Assembly: GCA_001275005.1 (NCBI GenBank)
Contig: JWZX01002163.1
Coordinates: forward strand, 1 to 18,165
Direction: 5' to 3'
Length of the DNA stretch: 18,165 nt
DNA from: Chrysochromulina tobinii
Lineage: Eukaryota; Haptophyta; Prymnesiales; Chrysochromulinaceae
The position numbers and the translations under genes are program-made. The notes beneath the pieces were generated by a model that was not told the origin of the DNA, did no database searches, and saw nothing but the letters and a program-made list of their open reading frames with translations. This document shows, in pieces, positions 5,644 through 13,481 of this stretch; position 1 is the first letter of the stretch, and each line of letters begins with the position of its first letter.

Positions 5644-8541
5644 ATGCTTAGATGCATGCTAGTTCTCTTCGTGCTCGTCGCATCCAAACTTCAAAGTGAA
5701 ACAGACAAAAGCGTCCCTACTGTGGGTGTCTCCGCGCGGCTCGCTCGCGCCCCGCGCCCGCCCACGTGCACTCTCCTCCACATGCCGCCGGGCCAGTCAC
5801 ACGAGCCAGTCACACGAGCCGGAACAGTCGCACGCCTGTATCGCACAGCCTCGATCGAGAGTGATCCGCACAACCACGTCTCTCGAGCGACGCTCGTCGC
5901 ACGTGAGTGCGCCATGGCCTTTGCGAGCTCCGACGACAATGGCGACGACGTGCTCTCGTTTGACGAGTTCCGCAAGGCAGTTGCCCGGCTGCGTGGGCAC
6001 GGCAAGGCCCCGCCAGAGGTGCCGACCGACGAGGAGCGCGAGATCTTCAAGCAAATGGATCGAGACGGCGATGGCGTCATCTCCTCTGAGGAGTGGTTCT
6101 TATGGACCCTCGACCTCGCCGCCAGGGACAGCATGGGCCACGGCTGGCACACCCTCTTTGAGAGCTTCGACTACGGGGGCGAGGGGTGCCTGACGGCCAT
6201 CGAGTTCACCCTTGCCATCGAGAGCATGGGCTTCCAAACTTGCTTCGCGCAGGACCTCTTCTGCGAGATGGATACGGACCACTCGGGCTCGATCACGTAC
6301 GACGAGTTCCACAGGCAGCTCTCGCAGATCAAGCTGACGGGCTCGGCGCAGCGCTTCGTGGCCAATTTCACGTTTCGGGGCGCTCACGTGCGGGCGCACG
6401 CCGAAAGGATGGGCAAGGATCCGCGGCGGCGGCTCAGTGCAAGCTCCACCGTGGCGGTGCTGGCCGGCCAGACGATCGACTTTGGCACGTGGGACGTGAC
6501 GGCAGATGATGATCCCGGCCTGCGTGCGAGCCTGCTCCATCACCTCGCAAGCTCCAAGCTGGAGCCCTCCACCCTTTTCGAACTCCTCGCGACCGCGTCA
6601 GAGGTCACGTCAGAGGCGGACGCCGTCGCGGGCGCCGTCGCGGGCGCCGGCCCTAACGCCCGCCCTGCAGCCCGCCCTGCAGCCGTCCCACCGGTACCGC
6701 CGAGGTCGCACCTCACGGAGGACGTCTTCATCAACGGCTTGCAGAGGCTCGGCTATCGGGGCGATCGCGCCTTGCTCAGCCGCATCTTCGCGGATGGCAT
6801 CGAAAAGGCTAAGCCGGACGTTGCAAGCGCGCACGAGCTACAAGAGTGGCTCAACGGAGTGACGGGGAGGCGCCGTATCGGGCGCGAGCTGCACTTGCTG
6901 CACGGGCTGCCCGAGACGGCGCGCCTCGAGGACCTTGAGTGGACTGTGAATGGACTTCGGAACGCCCTGGTCGCCATGCTCCAGCGCCATGAGCTTGCCC
7001 CCCTCGACCTGCTGCGGCTCTGGGATAAGAATCGGGATGCCGACCTCTCCTCGCACGAGTTCCTCGTGATGATCAAGGCGCTGGTGCGCCTTCCCGCCGA
7101 CGCGCCCTTGACCGCGCCCGTCACGGCGCCCGTACCCGCGCCCGTCACGGCGCCCGTGCCCGCGCCCGTCACGGCGCCAACGGCGGCACCAGCGGCGGAG
7201 ACGGCGGTCGGGTCGCCAGAGGAGGACCCGTGGGCGATCCGTCGATCGGACGTATCTCCCCACATCTCCCCATATCTCCCCGTATCTCCCCACATCTCCC
7301 CACATCTCCCCTCCCCGTGGACGATCCACCGATCGGACGCGCTCTCCATCGAGGGCGAGATCACAAATCTCGCCAACGGCTTTTGGTACGCGACGATCCG
7401 CCCGGTGGTGGTCGACGCGTTTGACCAGCTAGCCGGCCCCGACCATCGCGCGAGCATCAAGAACGTCGTTCGCTGGCTCACCAAGGTTTGGATCGAGCAG
7501 CGGCATGCGAGTGCTCTCGTGCCAGCTCTTGCAATGACACCGCCAACCGCGGCGCGAGCGCCATCGCGAGCGCCTGGCCAACTAGCGTTCGAGCCGGGCA
7601 GGCGGGCCGTCCCCCCCCGCTCGGTCGACCATGGTGTCGATGCAGATGAGCACGAGGCCGTCGGAAGCGTCGACCGGGAGTACGAGCGCGAGCTTGTGGC
7701 GATGGTGCTCATGGAGAGCGGCGTCGACGGACAGCCAGAACTTGCATGCAATGGTAGCGATGGGGCTGGGGCCGATGCTGGGCGCCATGTTGGGCATCAG
7801 CCAGAGCATGCACGCGATGGAGTCGGGGCCGATGCTGGGCGCCATGTTGGGCATCCCCCCTCAAGCCCCCAAATGGCCCCGAGGGAGAGGCGCCGTGATG
7901 GGCGCTCGATGCGCCCCCCCGCGGAGCCGATTAGCATCGAAGGCCTCTATGAGCGCTTCGGCAGGCCGAGCTTTGTGCCCGAGGGCACGGCCCTTGTGAT
8001 GCTCGATGCCAAAGGCGTCGTGATCGACGCACCTTTCCGCCACCGGCGTCGGCTACATGTACCAGCCGTGACAGCCGCACGGGCCACGGGCGTTCTTGGC
8101 ACGGGTCCAGCCGTTACAGCCGTTACAGCCTCGCGAGAGGCCGCGAGTCGCACGCTGCCCGCTGCCGGGACCGTGTTTCCCACCCGAGCTCCCACGCGGG
8201 GGGCAGCCCTTGTTACGGGTACCTCCCTCGCTCGACCCAGTTCTCAACCCGGTTCCGGGATGGCCTTGGGGAGGGCGTACGCTACTGCTCCCCGTGGCCG
8301 CGCTGCCAGAGGCGCCGCCGGTGTGCTCACTGGCCACCCGAGCGCGCCAGAGCCGTATGGACCCGCTCAATCTCCGCCCCAATCTCCGCCTAGGGTGAAT
8401 TCTCGGGAGCAATCACCACGAGCACGGTGCTCGTCGATGGAGCAGCGGCCCCTCCTGGACGGGCGAGGTGAGCAGGGTGACTCCGCTTGGATCTTCGAGT
8501 ACTCAGACCCTGCTTGGCTCCGTGAGTACGTGTATAACTAA
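5644..8541 (+). CDS. large EF-hand calcium-binding protein with hydrophobic N-terminus
   Basis: The 965-residue frame starts MLRCMLVLFVLVASKLQS, a short hydrophobic stretch compatible with a signal peptide. Five EF-hand loops are visible: 97-108 (DDNGDDVLSFDE), 139-150 (DRDGDGVISSEE), 176-187 (DYGGEGCLTAIE, position 3 is Gly so probably weak), 210-221 (DTDHSGSITYDE) and 461-472 (DKNRDADLSSHE). Calcium sensing is therefore likely. The target is unknown and no kinase domain was seen. A Pro/Ala/Val linker (about 488-514, APVTAPVPAP) and an HISP-type repeat (538-558) follow. Later segments such as 567-617 and 762-806 look globular but were not recognised. The C-terminus is low-complexity and then ends in MEQRPLLDG...WLREYVYN. 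The stop lies 64 bases before the next gene's ATG, so a spliced fusion with that gene cannot be fully excluded (GAG|GTGAGC at 8468). Confidence 0.8.
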   Translation: MLRCMLVLFVLVASKLQSETDKSVPTVGVSARLARAPRPPTCTLLHMPPGQSHEPVTRAGTVARLYRTASIESDPHNHVSRATLVARECAMAFASSDDNGDDVLSFDEFRKAVARLRGHGKAPPEVPTDEEREIFKQMDRDGDGVISSEEWFLWTLDLAARDSMGHGWHTLFESFDYGGEGCLTAIEFTLAIESMGFQTCFAQDLFCEMDTDHSGSITYDEFHRQLSQIKLTGSAQRFVANFTFRGAHVRAHAERMGKDPRRRLSASSTVAVLAGQTIDFGTWDVTADDDPGLRASLLHHLASSKLEPSTLFELLATASEVTSEADAVAGAVAGAGPNARPAARPAAVPPVPPRSHLTEDVFINGLQRLGYRGDRALLSRIFADGIEKAKPDVASAHELQEWLNGVTGRRRIGRELHLLHGLPETARLEDLEWTVNGLRNALVAMLQRHELAPLDLLRLWDKNRDADLSSHEFLVMIKALVRLPADAPLTAPVTAPVPAPVTAPVPAPVTAPTAAPAAETAVGSPEEDPWAIRRSDVSPHISPYLPVSPHISPHLPSPWTIHRSDALSIEGEITNLANGFWYATIRPVVVDAFDQLAGPDHRASIKNVVRWLTKVWIEQRHASALVPALAMTPPTAARAPSRAPGQLAFEPGRRAVPPRSVDHGVDADEHEAVGSVDREYERELVAMVLMESGVDGQPELACNGSDGAGADAGRHVGHQPEHARDGVGADAGRHVGHPPSSPQMAPRERRRDGRSMRPPAEPISIEGLYERFGRPSFVPEGTALVMLDAKGVVIDAPFRHRRRLHVPAVTAARATGVLGTGPAVTAVTASREAASRTLPAAGTVFPTRAPTRGAALVTGTSLARPSSQPGSGMALGRAYATAPRGRAARGAAGVLTGHPSAPEPYGPAQSPPQSPPRVNSREQSPRARCSSMEQRPLLDGRGEQGDSAWIFEYSDPAWLREYVYN
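7227..7340 (+). repeat. 87-bp in-frame duplication containing an ATCTCCCCRY decamer array
   Basis: CCCGTGGGCGATCCGTCGAT (from 7227) recurs with few changes from 7314, exactly 87 bases later. The space between is about six copies of a 10-bp unit (ATCTCCCCAC and variants). In the EF-hand frame it encodes the HISPYLPVSPHISPHLP segment between two PW-I-RSD copies. Confidence 0.8.
7768..7856 (+). repeat. 57-bp tandem duplication in the EF-hand gene
   Basis: GGGGCCGATGCTGGGCGCCA and the following bases occur at 7768 and again at 7825. The 57-base period keeps the frame and gives two copies of GADAGRHVGH in the protein. Confidence 0.85.
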
Positions 8542-8605
8542 TGCTGTGAACATTCACATTCACACTCGCGCCGTTTCGTCGCCGAGAGTGTGTGTGGATG
8601 GGCGA

Positions 8606-9672
8606 ATGATGCAACGATTGCCACCAGTCCACTTGCACACGCGAGAGCTGTGGCTCTCGGACGAGCCGCTGTGGCGACGGGAGCCCCCCGCAGCAGCGGA
8701 CAAGCTGCCCCGGCTTTCGCCGTCCGCCTCGCCATCCTCTGTTGCGAAGACTCCGGAGTCTTCGCAACTCTTCGCACTCCCTCGTCCATCAGCTCATCAG
8801 CAGCAGCTTCCGCGCCCGAGCCGGCGGAGGGTCGGTTCGATGCCGGCGACGACGGAGGAAGAGGTGGAGCTGCCCCTGCCCGGCGACCTGCCCCTGCCCG
8901 CAGTGCAGGAGCTCCTCAAATTTGCAGCCGAGCGATGGAACCCTGGAGAAGAAGTCGTTCGCGTGGCACGCTCCCTCGTGAAGCCGAAGGACGAGGGAGC
9001 GTCGCCCGTGAGGCCGTGCTTCCGCGACGAGCCCGAGCACCTGTTCGCTCAGGACCTCAGCCCGGGTTCCGACGCACCGCCCGCGCCGCCTGCGCCGCCA
9101 CCCAAGCGGCACCGTAAGCTCAAGTTTGGCAGCCATGAGGACGAGGCGGCCGAGCCGACGACGCGCACGCGGCCGCCTCCGCCTCCGCTCCCGCCCCCAC
9201 CGTTGCCGCATGCGGAGGCGGTGCGAACGTGCCACGAGCTGCTGTACCAAAAGGTGGCCGCCGAGGAGCGCGCCCGGCTCGAGGCCAAGTGCCGGGAGGC
9301 CGCGCGCCTCCCGCCCGTCGCCAGCAGCGCACCCGACCTGATGAGCCTCGCGCGAGCTTACGTGGATCCGTTGGTGGTGGTGGTGCCGGACGAGCGGGTC
9401 AAGATTCGGCCGCAGTCGCTCGAGGGGCTGCGCGCGGCGCTCGAGCAGTGCGTCGCGCATCCGGCCGTCCTTCTCGTGCAGCGGCTGCTCGGGTGGGCAC
9501 CCACGCCTCACTGGATGGCGCCCGATACGGCGCCGCGGGCATCGGCGGCGGCGGCGGTGCGATGCGATATTGGGCGCGCCTCGACGTTGACGCCCATCTG
9601 GCTGTTTCTCGATTGGCTGCTGCCGCTGCGCGAGCGCTTGTACCCTCCAGGGTGGGATCAGGTCGGAGCCGC

Positions 9673-9710
<38 letters not shown>

Positions 9711-10579
9711 ACGGCCACGCGGGAAGCGGCGCCGTCGCGGGCGGTGGTGCGAGGGGGCGGCGCGGCGGTGCACCGGGCGACCGAGCACCGGGCGACCGAT
9801 CGGATGACGAAGCGTCGGAAGCGGATGACGGCTTCGTCAAGCATCGGATGACGAAGCCGTTGACGAAGCCGGCACGCACGAAGCGCCGGAAGCCGCCGCC
9901 GCCGCTGCCGCCGCGCCTGATGCTCCCGCTGAGTGATGTGCCCAAGGTCATTGCATGCTACGCGCGCCGGCGTATGTTTGGGGGTTCGTCAATTGGAGTG
10001 GACCAGACCGGGCCGGCGACCGAGCTGCTGCTGGATGCGGCGGTGGCGCTGTCCGACATCGACCCTCGGGTGGACAGCCGGCCCGTCGTCGACGTGGAGG
10101 AGCTCATCATCTACTGGATGGAGCTCTGGGGTGCATCTGATTAGCATCTGATTAGCATCTGATTAAGGAGCTCATCATCTACTGGATGGAGCTCTGGGGT
10201 GCATGGGCACGTGCGAACTCGTCTCCTTGAGTGCGCTTGATTACGACGACCCTCATCGCCCCAATGGCTCCCCTCATCAGGTGCGTGGTCCTTGAGTGCG
10301 CTTGATTACGACGACCCTCATCGCCCCAATGGCTCCCCTCATCAGGTGCGTGGGACGTGCGCACCTGGGCCCACGTGCCCAAGTCGCGCGAGCTCCCGCC
10401 ACGCGTCAAGGTGCGCCAGCGACGGAGCAAGGTCGACCTCTGATGACCTCTGATGACCTCTGATGACCTCTGATGACGTCTGATGACGGCAGGTGCGCCA
10501 GCGACGGAGCAAGGTCGACCGATTGTCGCTCGAGGAGGAGGAGCGGCCTCCATTGCGGGTGGCCTTGAAGCAAGTTTGA
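8606..10579 (+). CDS. unrecognised Pro-rich basic protein; join(8606..10130,10346..10410,10493..10579)
   Basis: The frame from the double ATG at 8606 runs open to 10144. I propose that it splices at 10130|10131 and 10410|10411. The joined frame (1677 bases, 558 residues) then ends ...WMELW-GAWDVRTWAHVPKSRELPPRVK-VRQRRSKVDRLSLEEEERPP..., with TGA at 10577-10579. Both added exons have a coding character not found in the other frames, and the junctions are GGG|GT...CAG|GT and AAG|GT...CAG|GT. Visible features are a proline-rich stretch with a basic cluster (PPKRHRKLKFG, near residue 165), a long PPPPLPPPPLP run, 12 serines (9674-9709) and a second basic/proline cluster (KRRKPPPPLPP). These suggest a nuclear protein. 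I recognise no family and assign no function. Without splicing it would stop at 10144 after ELWGASD. Confidence 0.65.
9674..9709 (+). repeat. (AGC)12 trinucleotide repeat coding poly-Ser
   Basis: Twelve uninterrupted AGC triplets encode serine in the frame of the surrounding gene. The DnaJ gene downstream carries a similar CAG run at 11147-11173 read as nine glutamines. Confidence 0.95.
10098..10204 (+). repeat. 39-bp direct repeat (period 68) with three 11-mers between
   Basis: AGGAGCTCATCATCTACTGG and the following 19 bases (to GGGGTGCAT) occur identically at 10098-10136 and 10166-10204. Between them is GCATCTGATTA three times (about 10132-10164). The first copy is coding and includes the proposed donor. 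The second copy lies inside the proposed intron. Confidence 0.9.
10131..10345 (+). other. proposed intron 1 of the Pro-rich protein gene (215 bp)
   Basis: The donor is CTCTGGG|GTGCAT and the acceptor CTCATCAG|GTGCG. Splicing is in phase 1 and restores the frame W-G-A-W-D-V-R. The intron is made almost entirely of duplicated sequence: three 11-mers, a 39-bp copy of the upstream exon end, and two 65-bp units. An identical acceptor lies at 10280 and a second copy of the donor at about 10199, so alternative splicing is possible. Confidence 0.6.
10224..10353 (+). repeat. two exact 65-bp tandem copies with duplicated CAG|GTGCGTGG
   Basis: TCCTTGAGTGCGCTTGATTA and the following 45 bases occur at 10224-10288 and 10289-10353 without a difference that I can see. 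Each unit ends CATCAGGTGCGTGG, so a potential splice acceptor/donor junction is present twice. Confidence 0.95.
10409..10520 (+). repeat. 30-bp direct repeats flanking a TGATGACCTC decamer array
   Basis: AGGTGCGCCAGCGACGGAGC + AAGGTCGACC is found at 10409-10438 and, identically, at 10491-10520. Between them are five decamers (CTCTGATGAC, the last GTCTGATGAC) and GGCAG. Both copies begin with AGGT. Confidence 0.95.
10411..10492 (+). other. proposed intron 2 of the Pro-rich protein gene (82 bp), from AG|GT duplication
   Basis: The donor is GTCAAG|GTGCGC and the acceptor GACGGCAG|GTGCGC, in phase 0. Because the junction is duplicated, both the spliced and the retained form read VRQRRSKVD. The retained form stops two codons later (CTC TGA) and the spliced form continues for 19 more residues. 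Confidence 0.6.
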
Positions 10580-10855
10580 GGCGCGTGAGAGGCGTGTTGA
10601 AAGATGGAGCCACTCTCGGAAGGGGAACGGAACACGTACAATGTACACCGTACACACGTGCAGACGAGAAGTAGCCAGAAGGCATTAAAGGCAGAATGTG
10701 GTCGTGCGGAGAGCCAGTCTCTGTGGGGCCGCGTGTCTTTGTACTTAAGCCATGGACTGTCCTCAACCTCCTCATGCGGCTTCCACCCGAGCGGGGACCG
10801 AGCCGGTTGACCCTCGTTGGCGTCCCGCGCGAAACGTTCAAGACAACGCGTGCGC
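10580..10855. other. intergenic region upstream of the DnaJ gene
   Basis: This holds the 3' UTR of the upstream gene, with an ATTAAA at 10684-10689, and the DnaJ promoter/5' UTR. An imperfect palindromic cluster of GTAC and CACGT words (CACGTACAATGTACACCGTA..., 10633-10660) could be a binding site, but nothing proves it. Confidence 0.35.
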
Positions 10856-11144
10856 ATGTTTAGCGTCGGCCGCAGTCTCTTCGTCCACTGCGTAACGCTG
10901 CTGGCAACCGTCTCGGCCAACCATTACGCCACACTCGCCGTCGGCCCACGCTCGTCGCAGTCGGAGATCAAAGCCGCGTACCGCAAGCTGTGCCTAGAGT
11001 ATCATCCCGACAAGCAGCGCGATCCCAAGAAGATCCAGCAGGCGTCCGAGCGGTTCAAGGACATACAGACGGCGTACGAGACGCTGAGCGACGCTGCCAA
11101 GCGGCGCAGGTACGATATGCAGCGGTCGAATCCGTTCGCCTTCG

Positions 11145-11175
<31 letters not shown>

Positions 11176-11998
11176 CGGCTACGCGCCGCAGCAGTCGCCG
11201 TTTGGCTACGCGCCGCCAGCGGGAGACTTCTACTTTCGCACGCAGCGGCCGATCGTGCCGCCGCCGCGCGCCCGGCGCGTCTTCTACTGCTCTCTCGCCG
11301 AGCTCAACGACGGCTGCCATCGCAAATTCATTCTGCGCGACGGCCCGCTCAGCCGCCTGCGCGATGCCGTGCGCGACCAATTCGTGGGTCCGGCGAGGGA
11401 AGCCTTGGCACGCACACTCGGGTTGGCGGCGTCGCTGCTGTGGCGCTACCCGTCGCTGTGCATCGGCCGGCGGTGGTGGCTGCGCTTGCCCCTCTTTGCG
11501 CTCGCGTTCGCTGCTACGCTCGCACAGCAACTCCCGCCTTCGCCGGACGGTGTCTTCGAGTTCAACGTGAGGCCCGGCTGGCGCGCCGGGACCAAGGTGG
11601 CGTTCTCGAAGCGTGGGCCGCGCCCGGTCGCCTTCGAGCTGCGCGAGAAGCGCCACCCGCGCCTCGGCCGTCGAGGCAAGCACGACCTCGTGTGCCGCGC
11701 GAGCTGCTCACGACGGCGCGCGATCGAGGGTACCGCCCAAGTGATTGCGGTGGATCTCGCTGGGGTTCGTCACACGCTCGAGGTACACTTGAGCGCGGAG
11801 GAGGAGGCCGAGGGCGCGCCGAGCGTCATGCGCCGCCTGCCCGGCCTCGGGCTGCCGACGGGTGCCCACGGCGAGCGCGGTGACCTCTGGGTTGAGGTCT
11901 TTCTCAAGGGAGAGCCGAGCCGCGCCGCGGTGAGCTCCAACGATAGTGCCGGCAGGCACCGCCGTAACATCAGGGGAGGCGGGAGGAGCCATAGGTAG
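10856..11998 (+). CDS. type II DnaJ (Hsp40) co-chaperone with signal peptide and hydrophobic insert
   Basis: The ATG at 10856 gives 380 residues. Residues 1-21 (SLFVHCVTLLATVSA) look like a signal peptide, pointing to the ER or another secretory compartment. The J domain spans 22-88 with HPD at 50-52, which stimulates Hsp70 ATPase. The usual Gly/Phe linker is replaced by a Gln/Pro/Tyr-rich one (nine Q at 98-106). There is no zinc-finger CxxCxGxG domain. The C-terminal substrate-binding domain starts at 143 (FYCSLAELNDGCHRKFILRDG) and resumes at 233 (FEFNVRPGWRAGTKVAFSKRG). It continues through KHDLVCRASCSRRRAIEG and RRLPGLGLP to GDLWVEVFL (342-350), matching DnaJ_C order. About 70 residues are inserted after the first strand and include a hydrophobic segment (207-226). 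The upstream in-frame TTG extension is not needed. Confidence 0.9.
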
Positions 11999-12155
11999 CA
12001 AGCAAGCTAATTAGTCGACACACACAAGTACCTAAACCAGCGCAACCGAGTACCCCTGTAGCCAACGGGGTAGGAAAGGGTGGGCGGCGAGGGAGAGAGA
12101 TATGCCCAGAACCGCTAACGCTCACCGAGCTTGCTTGCTTGCTTGCCATAGGTAG
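11989..12155. mobile_element. candidate small TIR element with 10-bp target duplication at the DnaJ stop
   Basis: CCATAGGTAG occurs at 11989-11998 (spanning the DnaJ stop codon) and at 12146-12155. The 147 bases between begin CAAGCAAGCT and end AGCTTGCTTGCTTGCTTG, which are inverted copies of each other apart from an extra AAGCAAGC. This is the layout of a MITE or a DNA-transposon-type introner. The duplicated site contains AG|GT, so the element could be spliced (11995-12151) and the DnaJ stop would be preserved either way. A chance AAGC microsatellite cannot be excluded. Confidence 0.4.
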
Positions 12156-12236
12156 ATTTAGAGAAAATCGCGCTGTCGCGGTCCAATTTCAACGACGCCT
12201 CACCCCAAAAAAGGCTTTTGGCAAGCTCTCTTTGCC

Positions 12237-13136
12237 ATGGCGACGGCCGTCCTCGTGGCCACAGGAGGCCCCGACGAGGCCGCGGAGGTCGACGAGCTGG
12301 TCGAGCTGATCGAACGAACGTCGCTCCACGCGCCATCCAAGCGCACCCCCTTGAGCACGCGCCATCGCAAGCGAAAGGGCGAGTCGTCTTCGTCTGCAGC
12401 GCCGGCGTCCGACATTGGGCCGGGCTGGAACTCGACCATCCATCGGAATCGACCACGGGGGCTGCGTGGCATCGTGCCTTCGACGGACGAGCCATGGAAG
12501 CGGTGCGAGGAGCTCAACTACGGGCGTGATCTGCACATCGAGTGGCGCACCAACCACCAAGCGCTCTACCGCAGTGGCATGGTGCCTGACGACATCGACA
12601 AGGGCATCGAGCAGCTTGCGAGCAAGAAGAGCGAGCAGCTGGGCAACCGGCTGCTGACTCTCGAGGCGAAGCGCGAGGCGTCAAAGCGCCGCGCCGAGCT
12701 CGCCGCCATGCGCGCGGCGGAGCGGGCTGAGATGGAGGCGCGTGCAGCGGCGCTCGAGGAGCTGCGCAACCATTTGGAGGCGAAGCTCGTTAAAGAGGCT
12801 ACAGCGGCGGATGCGGCCATAGAAGAGGAGCTGGAGCGGGAGAGGCGGCGTCAGGCGGAGGCGGCGGCCAAGGCAGCGGCAGCGGCCGCAGCGGAGGCGA
12901 AGCGCTTGGCCGAGGAGGCGGCCGCGGCCGCCAAGGCGGCGGTTGCGGAGGCGGAGGCGCGGCGGAAGGAGGAAGAGCGAGCAGAGTTGGCGGAGAAGCA
13001 GCAGCGCGTGACGCTCGGCAAGGCAGCCGCGCTTGATAAGACCACCGTCAAGGCCAAAGCGCCCGCTGCAACGCCCATGAAGGGGGAAGGCGGCGCCGCC
13101 AGAAAGTCCAACAAGCCTGGTGGCAAGGCGAGGTGA
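12237..13136 (+). CDS. Ala/Glu/Lys-rich coiled-coil protein of unknown function
   Basis: The 299-residue frame starts in an ideal context (GCCATGG). Residues 1-60 are polar with a basic cluster (RHRKRKG, 42-48). Residues 60-125 look globular (GPGWNST, EPWKRCEELNYGRDLHIEW, GMVPDDIDKGIEQL). Residues about 130-257 are one long charged helix rich in Ala, Glu, Arg and Lys with heptad-like spacing, probably a coiled coil. The tail (260-299) is Lys/Ala/Pro/Gly-rich, like histone H1 or other nucleic-acid-binding tails. I recognise no family. Coiled-coil similarity to proteins such as TolA would be compositional only. It lies in the same orientation as its neighbours, 238 bases after the DnaJ stop. 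Confidence 0.7.
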   Translation: MATAVLVATGGPDEAAEVDELVELIERTSLHAPSKRTPLSTRHRKRKGESSSSAAPASDIGPGWNSTIHRNRPRGLRGIVPSTDEPWKRCEELNYGRDLHIEWRTNHQALYRSGMVPDDIDKGIEQLASKKSEQLGNRLLTLEAKREASKRRAELAAMRAAERAEMEARAAALEELRNHLEAKLVKEATAADAAIEEELERERRRQAEAAAKAAAAAAAEAKRLAEEAAAAAKAAVAEAEARRKEEERAELAEKQQRVTLGKAAALDKTTVKAKAPAATPMKGEGGAARKSNKPGGKAR

Positions 13137-13481
13137 TGAACTCAGGCATTAGCACTTGTATTTGCAGGCGGCGCGCGGGCGGCGCATTCGAAACGTGGCG
13201 GCGCCGTTTACGGAGCTTGAATTAGTAGGGGCCATCTCAGACAGAACTTCTCCACGGAGATCGGGAGTCGGAGCAGGGGCCGGGCGCAAATCGAATAGGC
13301 CAAAAGGCGCAAGGGCCAAGGCGGCCGCTGGCACAGTCAGCTGTTTGGTAAATCAGAAGTCGAGTGGTGCGGATGATTCGCTCGCCGAAAATGGATCATC
13401 AAACGGTCGGGTAGTGCGTATAGAAGACTATGCGCTCGAGGCAGCGCGTTTTTCTTCATTCACAAGAAGGCCCGCCCTCAC
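13137..13481. other. intergenic region upstream of CTC1
   Basis: These 345 bases are less GC-rich than the flanking genes and presumably hold the CTC1 promoter and 5' UTR. A plus-strand frame (13156-13539) is open but lacks an ATG start and recognisable motifs. A good acceptor-like sequence (CTTGTATTTGCAG, ending 13168) is present, without a convincing partner. Confidence 0.45.
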
